Notes: a model not told the origin generated them from the letters alone. DNA of 46,305 nucleotides from CAYWKS01 sp964458935 (GCA_964458935.1 CAYWKS010000026.1:1-46305), one strand, 5' to 3'. Positions 1 through 9,211 are shown, counted from the stretch's first letter. Program-made: numbers and translations.

Positions 1-266
1 GGGGGCGATCCCCCGCGCGTTGCAGTTGCCCGATTCTAGCGCGGGCGGCGCGTTGACCGGGGCCCAACAGCAACGCACGGCCGATGTTCGTGTGCTGGTC
101 CCCGGGCGGCAACCACAGGGCTGATCCTGGAACTTCCAGGCATCATCTCCAAGATACAAGGGGTTAAGTCGTCACGGCGCAGTTGCGGGTTGGGATGCTC
201 AGACCGGGGCACGCTCAAGGTCGGCCTGCGTGGGTGCGGGTCGGGTCCGCGCATCGTACCAACTGA

Positions 267-1211
267 TCATTTGCCGCCTACCTGCCCGAAGTATCTGCGG
301 CGCAGCCAGTCGGCTGGCACAGGGATGCGCAGCTCCACGCCGGCCTCGAGTCGACCCTCGGCATCGCGTTGCAGACGGGGGTTCGCCTGCTCGATCACGT
401 CGGCCGGCGCCAGCGGGCCAAGGTAGTGCTCGGCGATCTGCCCCAGCGTATCGCCCGCCTGAACGGTGTAGAAAAGCTCCATCGGCCCGTCGCGCAACCC
501 CCCGCCGACATAGCGCATACGATGCACAACGCGTTCGTGGATGCGGGCGACGTAGGCGCGATCGACGCCTTCATTGTCAGTCTGATCGGTCAGGTGGAAC
601 AGCGGTGCCCACTCAGCCGCCATCGGCCAAGCCCTACGGTGGACGGTCTCCGTCAGTTCACTGCGATCGGGATCATAGGTGAACTGATAACTCACCTGGC
701 CGTCGTCACGCACGTGCCGGCTCGCGCCACCGACCAGGCCCTGCCGCGTGAGCAGGATGCGGGTGCCGTGCGGGCTGTGGTTAACGACATGGTACACGCG
801 ATGGAGATAATGGCCGGTGCCCCCGGGCACGTTCTCCTTGACCGCGGCGACGACCATCAGGTCAACCGATCCAGCCAGCCAGCCGTGCACGACCGTCGTC
901 GCGTCGATGCCCGACCGGCTTTGCGTCCACTGGCCGTCGCGTTTGTGCAAGGTCTTGACGAACCGGCCGACGTCGACGATTCGGCCCCCTTCGAGTTCGA
1001 GTTGCACGATGCTTCGTTCTTCGATGATGCCATCCGACTCACCGACGCCTTCGGTTGTGCCAGCGAGCTTCTTCCCGACGCCGACGCGCGGCACGGGCCG
1101 ATCGGTGTCGATCTTCCCGCATTCACGGATGTCGAAGCTCGGGTCCTCGGCCAGCACCACGCTGCCGACCAGCAAGCAACCCAACGCCATCCAGGCCATC
1201 CGCCCCGACAT
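267..1211 (-). CDS. Secreted LysM-domain protein
   Basis: Predicted exported protein of 314 residues. The start at 1211 is chosen because AAAGGAGT sits 6 bases upstream and because the protein then opens with a clean signal peptide (MSGRMAWMALGCLLVGSVVLA, cut before EDPSFD). An in-frame start 16 codons further upstream would put a polar tail before the signal. The last quarter, about residues 246-298, is a LysM domain: it begins FYTVQAGDTLGQIAEHYLG and ends with the usual LRIP-type strand. LysM binds peptidoglycan or chitin-like glycans, so the protein is probably periplasmic or wall-associated. The central 200 residues are beta-rich in appearance and I do not recognise the family. It stands alone, downstream of and co-directional with the metal efflux operon but separated from it by a 735-base scarred gap. 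Confidence 0.85.
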   Translation of the reverse strand: MSGRMAWMALGCLLVGSVVLAEDPSFDIRECGKIDTDRPVPRVGVGKKLAGTTEGVGESDGIIEERSIVQLELEGGRIVDVGRFVKTLHKRDGQWTQSRSGIDATTVVHGWLAGSVDLMVVAAVKENVPGGTGHYLHRVYHVVNHSPHGTRILLTRQGLVGGASRHVRDDGQVSYQFTYDPDRSELTETVHRRAWPMAAEWAPLFHLTDQTDNEGVDRAYVARIHERVVHRMRYVGGGLRDGPMELFYTVQAGDTLGQIAEHYLGPLAPADVIEQANPRLQRDAEGRLEAGVELRIPVPADWLRRRYFGQVGGK

Positions 1212-1229
1212 TGCCGACTCCTTTCGTGT

Positions 1230-1258
1230 TTGTCCGTCCCTGCCCGGATCAATATACA
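1230..1258 (+). promoter_or_regulatory. Candidate sigma-70-like promoter, plus strand
   Basis: TTGTCC at 1230-1235 and TATACA at 1253-1258 are separated by exactly 17 bases and point toward the truncated gene starting at 1268. The start codon would lie only about 3-5 bases after the expected transcription start, so a leader is almost absent. The AT-rich core (TATACAAT) could equally serve the LysM gene on the other strand. This is sequence resemblance only. Confidence 0.35.
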
Positions 1259-1267
1259 ATCCCCGTC

Positions 1268-1324
1268 ATGGTTCTCATAGAGGTTTCCACGCAGTCGCGC
1301 GATCAGTTCGTCGATATCACCGCG
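1268..1324 (+). pseudogene. Truncated YjbQ-like (UPF0047) gene start
   Basis: Reading from ATG 1268, the first 19 codons give MVLIEVSTQSRDQFVDITA, which resembles the amino terminus of YjbQ/UPF0047 proteins (secondary thiamine-phosphate synthase family: xIxVxTxxRxxFVDIT). After codon 19 the resemblance stops, and the reading frame continues to 1639 with no family features. The break point coincides with the inner end of an integrase fragment on the opposite strand. I read this as a gene cut by an insertion or deletion, of which only the 5' end survives. The match is short and from memory, so it is moderate at best. Confidence 0.4.
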
Positions 1325-1446
1325 CTGAATGCCTGGCTCTGCGTCGATACGCTCACCTTCTCGACCATCGCCAGATGCGTCAGGAAGGCCTTGGCGTCTG
1401 CTTCGCTCGGCTCGCCCTCCGCCCGTCGCCCATGGCTGGCGAACAG
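1318..1446 (-). pseudogene. Integron/phage-type tyrosine recombinase fragment (N-terminal SAM-like domain)
   Basis: On the minus strand, 1446 down to 1318 reads without a stop and contains ADAKAFLTHLAMVEKVSV followed by STQSQAFSAV. This is the end of the core-binding domain of integron-type integrases (consensus near VxAFLTHLAVxxKVSASTQNQAFSALLFLYR). The fragment is bounded by in-frame stops on both sides. It lacks the amino-terminal helix region, the whole catalytic domain and all the Arg/His/Tyr active-site residues. It is therefore a dead remnant of about 43 codons. It abuts the truncated YjbQ-like gene head to head, so an integrase-bearing element probably once inserted here and decayed. 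Confidence 0.6.
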
Positions 1447-1946
1447 CTCACAGCGAGATAGACTATGGAACCACTACTGGGGGCAGGTCACCGTGCAAAC
1501 CTCTGGCAAGGTCAACATCACAGGGCTCGAGCAACCAGTCCTTGTCCGGCAAGTTGACGACCGGAAAGTGGAACTTTGTATCAACTACTCAATGACAATG
1601 GAATTGTCGAACCAAGCAATCGACAGCGACAAGGAATAGCCGCGCTCCGCGCGCCCATTTCTTGCGTGTCATTGCAGACGTTCGACAGATTGCCCCACAG
1701 ATCGCGGCACAACGTTGGCGTTGAGTTGGGCGTTGTGCAACGTCAGGGGGCTGCCCGGGTCAGCGGCTGCTCCGGTTCACCCGAACGCTTGAAGGGGGGG
1801 ATCGCAACGCGGCCCGGGTGTCGCCACGGGCCGGTCCAAACGGACGTGAATTGTTCACACCCCCACCATTTCATGGCGCTGTACGCTGTGCGGCGGGGTG
1901 AACGGCGATGTGTTGTTCCCGCGTTGGTTGGGCTGTCGATTCGCGG
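1447..1946. other. Intergenic region with no recognisable gene
   Basis: No protein-coding frame here has a credible start, signal or family motif. The region holds a perfect 8-base inverted repeat (GCACAACG at 1707-1714, CGTTGTGC at 1731-1738), with GTTGGGC just inside the right arm. It also has a short GC hairpin near 1641-1655. It lies downstream of the last efflux gene, but I see no T-run that would make a convincing intrinsic terminator. Confidence 0.5.
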
Positions 1947-4900
1947 TCAACGGTCGTTCGCGGTTGCGTGGAATCGTCCTCGCAGCGCGGCGCTCTTGGC
2001 GATGTAGAACAGGACCGGGTACAGCAGCAGGGTGAGGATGAAGGTGGTGGCCAGGCCGCCGATCATGGGGGCGGCGAGGCGGCGCATGGTGTCGGCGCCG
2101 GCGCCCGAGGCCCAGAGCAGAGGCACGAGGCCGATCATGGTGGTCATGACGGTCATGGTTTTGGGGCGGACGCGCTGGACCGCGCCATCCTGGATGGCGA
2201 GCCAGAGGTCCGCCGGGCAGTTCATGCGACCGTCAGCCTCGAAGCGATCGAAGCTGTTCTCCAGGTACAGCAGCATGACCAGGCCGGTTTCGACGGCCAG
2301 TCCGGCCAGCGCGATGACGCCGACCCAGACGGCCAGTGAGAGGTTGTAGTCCAAGGCGTGGAGCAGCCAGACCGCGCCGACGAGCGAGAAAGGCAGGGAG
2401 AGTACGAGGATCGCCACGCGGAGCCAGCTCTTGGTCGCCATGTAGAGCAGCAGCAGGATGAGCACGCCGACGAGGGGCACGACGACGGCAAGGCGCCGGC
2501 GAGCCTGCTGCATGTACTCGTACTGGCCGGACCAGACGATCGAGTAACCGGCGGGCAACTCGACCTGCTCGGCCACAGCTTTCTGCGCGTTTTTGACGAA
2601 GGTTCCCACGTCGATGCCGGCGATGTCGACGAAGACCCAACTGGTCAATCGAGCGTTCTCGCTCTTGAGCCTGGGCGGGCCCTTGTGAACGCGGATATCG
2701 GCGAGCTGGGCGATGGGGACTTGCGCCCCAGAGGGGGTGGCGACGAGCGTCTGGCGCAGTGCATCGATGTTGTCGCGGAGTTCGCGGGGATAGCGTACGT
2801 TGACGGGGTAGCGTTCGAGGCCCTCGACGGTCCAGGTGACGTTCATGCCGCCGAGGGCGGACATGATGACATCCTGCACGTCGCCGACGGTCAGGCCGTA
2901 CCGCGCGATCTGCTCGCGGTTGATATGGATGTCGAAGTAGTTGCCGCCGAGGTTTCGGTCGGCGTTGGCGCTGGTGGTGTAGTCCACGAGTCGGGGGTCG
3001 GTCTTCATCACGTTCTCGATCCGCAGGGACAAATCGGCGAGCGTGTCGAGGTCGGGCCCCATGAGCTTGATGCCGACGGGGGTCTTGATGCCGGTGGCGA
3101 GCATGTCGATGCGGGTCTTGATCGGCATGGTCCATGAGTTGGCCAGGCCGGGGAACTGGACGATGTCGTTGAGTCCGGGGACGCGGATCGGCACGCCGTC
3201 GGGGCGGGGCATGGTGTAGCCGTACTTCAGCTCTTCGATGTTGATGGTGCGGGTCTCGGGCCAGAGCCTGGCCGGCAGGCACGCGGCCCAGTCGGGCCAA
3301 TCGTCATAGAAGCGAGGGACGCGGCGCGTGCGCCACCGGGACTTGTCACGATGCAGAATGATGGTGGTCTCGAGCATGTTCAACGGGGCGGGGTCGGTGG
3401 CGGTCTGGGCCCGACCGATCTTGCCGAAGACGGTGTCGACCTCGGGGAATCGTTCGATCAGCTTGTCGGTCTGCTGCAGCAGTTCGCGGGCCTTGGACAT
3501 GCTCAGCCCCGGCTGCGTCGTCGTGGGCATGTACAGCAGGTCGCCTTCCTCCAGCGGCGGCATGAACTCGTTGCCGAGCTGGCGGAAGGGCATCCATGTG
3601 ACCGCGACAATCAGCACGGCGGCGATCACGGTCAGCCAGCGGAACTGCATCACAAACACGAACAGCGGCTGATAGAGCTTCTGCAGCACGAGGCTGATGG
3701 GATTGCGCTGTTCGGAGTAGATCTTCTGCGGCAGGACAATCAGGCCCATGCCGATCACCCACGCACCGACGATCCACCATCGATAATCGTCCAGGCGCGG
3801 CAGCGGCGCAACCGCGATGACCACCGCCGGCAGGACGATCAGGCCCAGGTAGGTCGGCAGCTTCCTTCGCGCGGACCACGCCGCGGGCACCATGCGTTCG
3901 CTGATGAAGTAGACCATCAGGACGGGGATGATGGTGACGGCGAGGATCGCCGCGGCGGCCATGGCGAAGGTCTTGGTGTAGGCCAGGGGCCGGAAGAGCC
4001 GGCCGGACTGCTCGCCGAGGACGAAGATGGGCAGGAAGCTGACGGTGATGATGAGCAGGCTGAAGAACAGCGTGGGGCCGACTTCGGCCGCGGCTTCACC
4101 GATCAGACCGAGCCGTTCGCTCGCTTCCGGGGGTCGGCCGTGTTCGAGCTTGAATCGTTCGAGGTGCTTGTGGGCGTTTTCGACCATGACGATGGACGAG
4201 TCGACCATGACGCCGATGGAGATGGCGATGCCGCCGAGTGACATGATGTTGGCGTTGATGTCCAGGCCGTACATGACGGCCAGCGTGGCCAGCACACCGG
4301 TGGGCAGGACGAACGCGGCAACGAGCGCGCTGCGGGCGTGCAGCAGGAAGAAGACGATCACCAGCGAAACGACGATGATCTCTTCGATGAGGCTGTCGGA
4401 GACGGTGTGGACGGCGCGCTCGATCAGGTCGGAGCGGTCGTAGGCGATCCGCACGGCGACGCCCGGCGGCAGGCCGGGCTCGAGCTCGGTCAGTTTCTCG
4501 CGGGCGCGTCGGATGGTGTCCTGGGCGTTCTCGCCGAAGCGCATGACGACGATGCCGCCGACCACTTCGCCCTCGCCGTTCCACTCGGCGATGCCGCGGC
4601 GTATTTCCGGTCCCGTGCAAATCTCGGCGACGTCGGCGAGATACAGCGGGGCCCCGTCATCCGTGGTGGTCAGGGCGATCTTGCGAAGTTCGTCGAGCGC
4701 TCGTTCGCTGCGCAACTGCTCGATGGACCGGCCGGCTTCGCGGGCCTCGGTGATCTCGGTGTCGCTGAGACTGCCAAGGTAGCCCAGGCCGCGCACCATA
4801 TACTCGGTCTCGCTCTGCTCGATGAGGCGACCGCCGACGTCGAGATTGCTGCGGCGAATCACCTGTTTGACCCGCTGCAGAGGGATGTCGTGGGCGAGCA

Positions 4901-5654
4901 GCTTGCGGGGGTCGACGACGACCTGGTACTGCTTGACGAATCCGCCGACGGGCGCGATCTCGCTGACGCCTTCCACGGCGGTGAGCTCGTAGCGGAGATA
5001 CCAGTCCTGCAGGCCGCGCAAGTCCGACAGGTCCTGCTGCGGTCGGGCGAGTGGCTCGCCGGTCAGCGGGCAGGTGTCGCGATCGGGGAAGATGCGGTGG
5101 TGCTCCAGCCGGTGACGCGGTTCCGGGTCATCGGGCGCCTGGTCCTTCGACGCATACCACTCACCACTCGAGGGGTCGCGCCACAGGCCGTCGGGGTGGT
5201 CTGCGCAGTAGGGCCCGGTCGTGAGGATGTACTGGAAGATCCAGCCGACGCCGGTCGCATCGGGGCCGAGTTGCGGCTCAGCGCCGTCGGGCAGTCTCGA
5301 CGCGACGGTGTTCAGTTGTTCGAGCACGCGGGAGCGGGCCCAGTACAGGTCGGTGCCGTCCTCGAAGAGGATGTAGACGAACGACGAGCCGAACATGCTG
5401 ATGCCGCGCACCACCTTGGCATGGGGCACGGCGAGCATGGCGGTGGTCAGGGGGTAGGTGACCTGGTCCTCGACGATCTGCGGGGCCTGGCCGGGGTACT
5501 CGGTCCGGATGACGACCTGCACGTCGGACAGGTCGGGGATCGCGTCGATGGTGATGTGGCGTGCGGACCAGACACCGCCGGCGATGAGCAACGCCGTCAG
5601 CAGCAGCACCATTGCACGATTGTGCACACACCAGCGGATGAGCTTGGCAACCAT
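1947..5654 (-). CDS. cusA: Heavy-metal RND efflux pump, CusA/CzcA family
   Basis: Inner-membrane proton-driven pump of 1235 residues that would export Cu(I)/Ag(I) or related cations through the tripartite complex with CusB and CusC encoded just upstream. Family signs: the opening MVAKLIRWCVHNRAMVLLLT, the TM4 motif GVMVDSSIVMVENAHKHLE with the conserved proton-relay Asp and Glu (near residue 485), PPLEEGDLLYMPTTTQPG, and GIKTPVGIKLMGPDL. The segment around SWTMPIKTRIDMLATGIKTP favours the CusA (Cu/Ag) over the CzcA branch. It is about 190 residues longer than E. coli CusA. One insertion of about 70 residues (about 145-212) carries YCADHPDG and CPLTGEPL. A second adds two hydrophobic segments in the central membrane region (about residues 595-650). 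The gene starts 3 bases after cusB, with GGGAGG upstream inside the end of cusB. It is the last gene of the operon. Confidence 0.95.
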   Translation of the reverse strand: MVAKLIRWCVHNRAMVLLLTALLIAGGVWSARHITIDAIPDLSDVQVVIRTEYPGQAPQIVEDQVTYPLTTAMLAVPHAKVVRGISMFGSSFVYILFEDGTDLYWARSRVLEQLNTVASRLPDGAEPQLGPDATGVGWIFQYILTTGPYCADHPDGLWRDPSSGEWYASKDQAPDDPEPRHRLEHHRIFPDRDTCPLTGEPLARPQQDLSDLRGLQDWYLRYELTAVEGVSEIAPVGGFVKQYQVVVDPRKLLAHDIPLQRVKQVIRRSNLDVGGRLIEQSETEYMVRGLGYLGSLSDTEITEAREAGRSIEQLRSERALDELRKIALTTTDDGAPLYLADVAEICTGPEIRRGIAEWNGEGEVVGGIVVMRFGENAQDTIRRAREKLTELEPGLPPGVAVRIAYDRSDLIERAVHTVSDSLIEEIIVVSLVIVFFLLHARSALVAAFVLPTGVLATLAVMYGLDINANIMSLGGIAISIGVMVDSSIVMVENAHKHLERFKLEHGRPPEASERLGLIGEAAAEVGPTLFFSLLIITVSFLPIFVLGEQSGRLFRPLAYTKTFAMAAAAILAVTIIPVLMVYFISERMVPAAWSARRKLPTYLGLIVLPAVVIAVAPLPRLDDYRWWIVGAWVIGMGLIVLPQKIYSEQRNPISLVLQKLYQPLFVFVMQFRWLTVIAAVLIVAVTWMPFRQLGNEFMPPLEEGDLLYMPTTTQPGLSMSKARELLQQTDKLIERFPEVDTVFGKIGRAQTATDPAPLNMLETTIILHRDKSRWRTRRVPRFYDDWPDWAACLPARLWPETRTINIEELKYGYTMPRPDGVPIRVPGLNDIVQFPGLANSWTMPIKTRIDMLATGIKTPVGIKLMGPDLDTLADLSLRIENVMKTDPRLVDYTTSANADRNLGGNYFDIHINREQIARYGLTVGDVQDVIMSALGGMNVTWTVEGLERYPVNVRYPRELRDNIDALRQTLVATPSGAQVPIAQLADIRVHKGPPRLKSENARLTSWVFVDIAGIDVGTFVKNAQKAVAEQVELPAGYSIVWSGQYEYMQQARRRLAVVVPLVGVLILLLLYMATKSWLRVAILVLSLPFSLVGAVWLLHALDYNLSLAVWVGVIALAGLAVETGLVMLLYLENSFDRFEADGRMNCPADLWLAIQDGAVQRVRPKTMTVMTTMIGLVPLLWASGAGADTMRRLAAPMIGGLATTFILTLLLYPVLFYIAKSAALRGRFHATANDR

Positions 5655-5657
5655 GAA

Positions 5658-7757
5658 CTATCGGCCTCCCCGTGTCTTGCCGAGCGTCCCGGCCGCCTCG
5701 TCGAGCTTGGTCAGGTACTCATCCGGGCTTGCCTGGAACGCGCTGATGCACGATTCGCAGCAGAACTTCACGGTGCGCCCCTGGTACTGGACGGTCACGG
5801 GCTTGCCCATGGAACCCAGCTTGGCGCCGCTGACCAGGCAGAAATCGATGGGATAGGCGTCGTCGTCAGTCGCTTGCGGCATCGCGGCGGGTTCGTCGGG
5901 TTGGGCCGGTTCTGCAGGCAAGGTGTCGCGTTCGCCGCCCGTCACGGGCAGCGCCTGGCGCTCATCGAAACACTCGAGCATGGAAGCGCCGAAGTAGGGG
6001 TTGCGGACATCGCCGGCCGCCTGGAGCCAGATCGTCCCGCCCTGGCCGCTGCGATACATCGGGCAGTGCAGCACCTGCACCTGGCGCTGGAAACTCGGCG
6101 GCACGCCCGTGGCCAGCAGCAGGGTTTCCAGCGATGTACTGACCTTGGCGAACTGGAGCCGGGCTTCGGGCAGGTCGTCGGTGTCCATGAGCTTGAACGC
6201 GTTGGACCGCGCGGTGGCGATCGCATCCTGGTGGGTGTGCCACAGGTGCGGGTCGGCGGGGACCTCGGTCTTGACCAGTTGATCGAGGGCCGTGGCCAGC
6301 TTCTGCGCGGGGTCGGCCACGCCCTGGGTTGTATCACTGGCCAGCGTGTGGCCGATCGCCAGGTATTGCTCGAGTGTGGCGTTCAGCGTCGCGGCCACAT
6401 CGTCGGGCAGTGCATCGATGCTGGCCGTCCCGGCGACTTCGACGGCAACCTCCTGTTCGGCGGCGAGGTTGCCTGTGATCATCTTCGCCAGGGCCTCGCG
6501 CATCTTGGATTCCGAGTCGATGAGGAACTGGCCCGAGGTCACGACCATCTCACCGGGCTTGAGGCCGGAGATGACCTCCACCTTGCCATCGCCGGTCTGC
6601 ACGCCGAGTCGCACATCGCGCGGCTCGAACTTGCCCTCGCCAAGACTGACGAACGCCACCCGCCGCTCACCGGTGTCGATCACGGCCGAGCGCGGCGCGA
6701 GCGTCTTCTCCGACGCCAGCGTGTTCTCCAGCGTCACATTCGCGAACATGCCGGGCTTGAGCGTGTTGTTAAGGTTGTCGAACTCGAGGCGCACCTGCAC
6801 CTCGCGCGTCCTGGTCTCCAGGTACGGGTAGACGTAGATGACCTCGCCCTCGAAGGTCTGGCCCGGGATGTACGGCAGCGACATCGTCGCTTTCATGCCC
6901 TCTTCCACGTAAGGCAACTGGTACTCGTAGAGCGTGACCAGGACCCAGACCTTCGACAGGTCGGCGATGCGGAAGACCTGCATGCCGGGGTCGACCTTCA
7001 TCCCCTCGTTGGCGTGCTTGGCGATGACCACGCCGGTGTGCGGGCTTTCGATGGTCATGGTCTTGCTTGGTGTGCCGGCTTGCTGCAACTGCTCGATCTG
7101 CTGGTCGGTGATGTCGAAGTATTCCAGCCGCGTCCGCGCCGCTTCGAGAAGCGTTCTTGAATCCGGCGTCGTGTCGCGGTTGCGCCAGGCAAGCAGATAC
7201 TCCTCCTGTGCCGCGAACAGTTGCGGCGAGTACAACTCGAAGAGCGGCTCGCCCGCTTTCACCCGCGCTCCCACGAAATCCACGTGTAGCGTTTCGATCC
7301 AACCGGAGACCTTGATGTTCACGTCGCGCACTTCGCGCTCGTTGTAGTCGATCGTGCCGACGGTGCGGATCCGCCTGGTCAGCGGGCCGGTGACGATCGG
7401 CGCAATGCGCACGCCCATGTTCTGCACGACGACCGGGTCGATCGCGATCTCGCTCTCGAACTTCTCCGGGTCGATCGGCGTCAGGTCCATGTGGCAGATC
7501 GGACAGTCGCCGGGCGTGGGCTCGAAAACCTGCGGGTGCATGCCGCAGGTGTAGTACTGCAGCTCGCTGGAGTCCTCGGCGTCCGCTTCGTCACTTGGCG
7601 CCTGACCGAAGCCCAACCATTGACCGGCCGTGGACAGACCGGCACGCAACGGCCCGGCGAAGGCGACACCGACCAGGATCGCGATGACCGCGACGGCGAT
7701 GATCACCACCAGCGTCTGCCACCGCACGGCTTTGGGGATGTTGTTTGCATCACTCAT
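5658..7757 (-). CDS. cusB: CusB-type periplasmic adaptor with three added metal-binding modules
   Basis: Membrane-fusion protein of 699 residues linking the RND pump to the outer-membrane channel; ordinary CusB has about 400. Order of parts: an N-terminal membrane anchor (about 14-36); a heavy-metal-binding zinc-ribbon-like module, YTCGMHPQVFEPTPGDCPICHM (about 66-93); then the adaptor core (lipoyl/hairpin and beta-barrel regions, VKAGEPLFELYSPQLFAAQEEYL and KVWVLVTLYEYQLPYVEEGM). A DUF3347-like domain follows (about 445-610, with CPMY and ASMLECF). Last is a YHS-like module with FCLVSGAKLGSMGKP and FCCESC (about 634-674). The start overlaps the end of cusC by 8 bases (ATGAGTGATG), implying translational coupling. 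The extra Cys-rich modules suggest metal capture in the periplasm; copper is inferred, not shown. Confidence 0.93.
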   Translation of the reverse strand: MSDANNIPKAVRWQTLVVIIAVAVIAILVGVAFAGPLRAGLSTAGQWLGFGQAPSDEADAEDSSELQYYTCGMHPQVFEPTPGDCPICHMDLTPIDPEKFESEIAIDPVVVQNMGVRIAPIVTGPLTRRIRTVGTIDYNEREVRDVNIKVSGWIETLHVDFVGARVKAGEPLFELYSPQLFAAQEEYLLAWRNRDTTPDSRTLLEAARTRLEYFDITDQQIEQLQQAGTPSKTMTIESPHTGVVIAKHANEGMKVDPGMQVFRIADLSKVWVLVTLYEYQLPYVEEGMKATMSLPYIPGQTFEGEVIYVYPYLETRTREVQVRLEFDNLNNTLKPGMFANVTLENTLASEKTLAPRSAVIDTGERRVAFVSLGEGKFEPRDVRLGVQTGDGKVEVISGLKPGEMVVTSGQFLIDSESKMREALAKMITGNLAAEQEVAVEVAGTASIDALPDDVAATLNATLEQYLAIGHTLASDTTQGVADPAQKLATALDQLVKTEVPADPHLWHTHQDAIATARSNAFKLMDTDDLPEARLQFAKVSTSLETLLLATGVPPSFQRQVQVLHCPMYRSGQGGTIWLQAAGDVRNPYFGASMLECFDERQALPVTGGERDTLPAEPAQPDEPAAMPQATDDDAYPIDFCLVSGAKLGSMGKPVTVQYQGRTVKFCCESCISAFQASPDEYLTKLDEAAGTLGKTRGGR

Positions 7758-9210
7758 CGTCGTGGTCCTCCTCGTCGGGCGTGGCGGCGGGTTGCTCGCG
7801 TGCCACCTGAGCGCCGACCGCGCGCTCCAGGTCCGCGACCGCCTGTTCCATTTCCGCCAGGGCGCGATGCTGCATCAGTTCGAAGTTCAACAGCCTTCGC
7901 CAGTTGTCCATGAGCGTGAGAAAGTCCACGCTGCCGGCGCGGTAGCCGCTCTGCGACGCCTCGACGGTCTGTCGGGCCTGGGGCACGATCGTGTCGCGGA
8001 ACAGCTCGGCCAGCTTCTGCTGTGCCTCGACTTTCAGGTACGCTTCCTGGACCTCGAAGGCGATGCGATTCTGCTCGGCGGTCAGGTCGGCCACGCCTTC
8101 GAGCATGCCCTGCAACGCTTCACGTTCGGCCGCCTCATGCTTCTCCGTCCAGATGGGCAGGTTCACACCGAATCCGAACCACCACTGATCGTCGCCGGTC
8201 GCCGAGGGAGCCAGTCCGTGGTCGTCCACCGCGTTGTAGTTGGCGCTGACGGTCAGGTCGGGCCAGCGGTTCAACCGGGCCAGCTTCTGCTTCTGCCGGT
8301 ACTGCTCGATCCGTTCGTGGACTGCCGTGATGGCGGGGTTGTGGCGAGCTGCCGTGCTCAGCAGCTCACCCAGGCCCGCGCTGACCTGCTCGAGTTCGAC
8401 AGCGGTCGGGTTGGGCAGCACCGCATCGACCGGCCGATCCATCAGTTGATTCAACATGCTCCGGGCGGTGGCCTGGCGCTGTTCAAGCGTGACCAGTTCG
8501 CTGTCGATGCCGCTCAACTCGGTCGAAGCCCGAAGCACGTCCGGCTGACTGCGGTTGCCAGCCTTGTACTCGGCCTCGGCGATCTGCCTGAACTGGTCGA
8601 GCAGCTTGCGGCTGCGACGGGTCTTCTCCAGCGCCCGCGTCGTGAAGTAGTAGCTCCAGTATGCCCGGCGGGTATCGGCCACGATGCGCAGCCGCGTTTG
8701 CCGCAGGTCCGCCAGCGCCATGGCCACGTCCTGCTCGGCGATCCTGCCGCGCGTGTCCAGCTTGCCGGGAAACGGCAGCTTCTGGCTCACACCGGTCATC
8801 AGGCCAACCTGCCCCGCCGCCGTCTCGGCCATGTCGCCGAAGGGGGCCACCTGAAACATCGGATCATCCAGCGAGGTGACCTGCGGCACGCGAGCGCCGA
8901 GCCGCTCCACCCGCCGCTTGGCGGCTCGGATGGAGGGATTGCGGTCCAGCGCCACGCGCACATACTGCTCGACTCCGCCGCCGCGAGCGAGGTCGGTCAC
9001 ATCGCCCACCGCATCCTCGCCCGACTCGCCGAGCCGCGCCCGCAGTGTGGCTCGGCTGTGCGTCACCCCGCCGTCGGTCAGCCGCCACTGATCCGGATCG
9101 CCGCCCCGCCACGTGCGGTACAGATCGTCGTCCAGCGGCGAGGCGCAGCCGGTCGCGAGCAGCGCGGCGGCCATCGCTGCAAGAGCCATGATGAAGTTCA
9201 TGTGCGTCAT
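7750..9210 (-). CDS. cusC: Outer-membrane efflux channel, TolC/CusC family lipoprotein
   Basis: Outer-membrane factor of 486 residues that would complete the Cus-type tripartite pump. The start at 9210 lies one base after the stop of the upstream small gene (TGACATG) and has GGGGA about 8 bases before it. A longer in-frame version would add 14 polar residues before the signal peptide. The signal peptide ends in a lipobox (LLATGC), so the mature protein is probably lipid-anchored at Cys22. Two repeated halves show the outer-membrane-efflux helical pattern: GGVEQYVRVALDRNPSIRAA in the first, and AARHNPAITAVHERIEQYRQ with SANYNAVDDHG in the second. The C terminus is acidic (PDEEDHDDE). It is the second gene of the operon. 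Confidence 0.92.
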   Translation of the reverse strand: MTHMNFIMALAAMAAALLATGCASPLDDDLYRTWRGGDPDQWRLTDGGVTHSRATLRARLGESGEDAVGDVTDLARGGGVEQYVRVALDRNPSIRAAKRRVERLGARVPQVTSLDDPMFQVAPFGDMAETAAGQVGLMTGVSQKLPFPGKLDTRGRIAEQDVAMALADLRQTRLRIVADTRRAYWSYYFTTRALEKTRRSRKLLDQFRQIAEAEYKAGNRSQPDVLRASTELSGIDSELVTLEQRQATARSMLNQLMDRPVDAVLPNPTAVELEQVSAGLGELLSTAARHNPAITAVHERIEQYRQKQKLARLNRWPDLTVSANYNAVDDHGLAPSATGDDQWWFGFGVNLPIWTEKHEAAEREALQGMLEGVADLTAEQNRIAFEVQEAYLKVEAQQKLAELFRDTIVPQARQTVEASQSGYRAGSVDFLTLMDNWRRLLNFELMQHRALAEMEQAVADLERAVGAQVAREQPAATPDEEDHDDE

Positions 9211-9211
9211 G

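Noticed and set aside
12..45. Inverted repeat CCCGCGC...GCGCGGG at the left edge as part of a tRNA or terminator
   Set aside because: The 20-base loop has no tRNA arms or anticodon loop, there is no T-run, and no gene end is visible next to it.
1707..1738. Inverted repeat with GTTGGGC as a possible integron attC site near the integrase remnant
   Set aside because: The right core (GTTRRRY) is present, but the left partner (RYYYAAC) does not match, and the arm spacing and internal boxes of attC are missing. Not enough to call.
4338..7160. A 940-codon plus-strand frame across cusA and cusB
   Set aside because: Antisense shadow of two certain genes; the translation has no recognisable motif.
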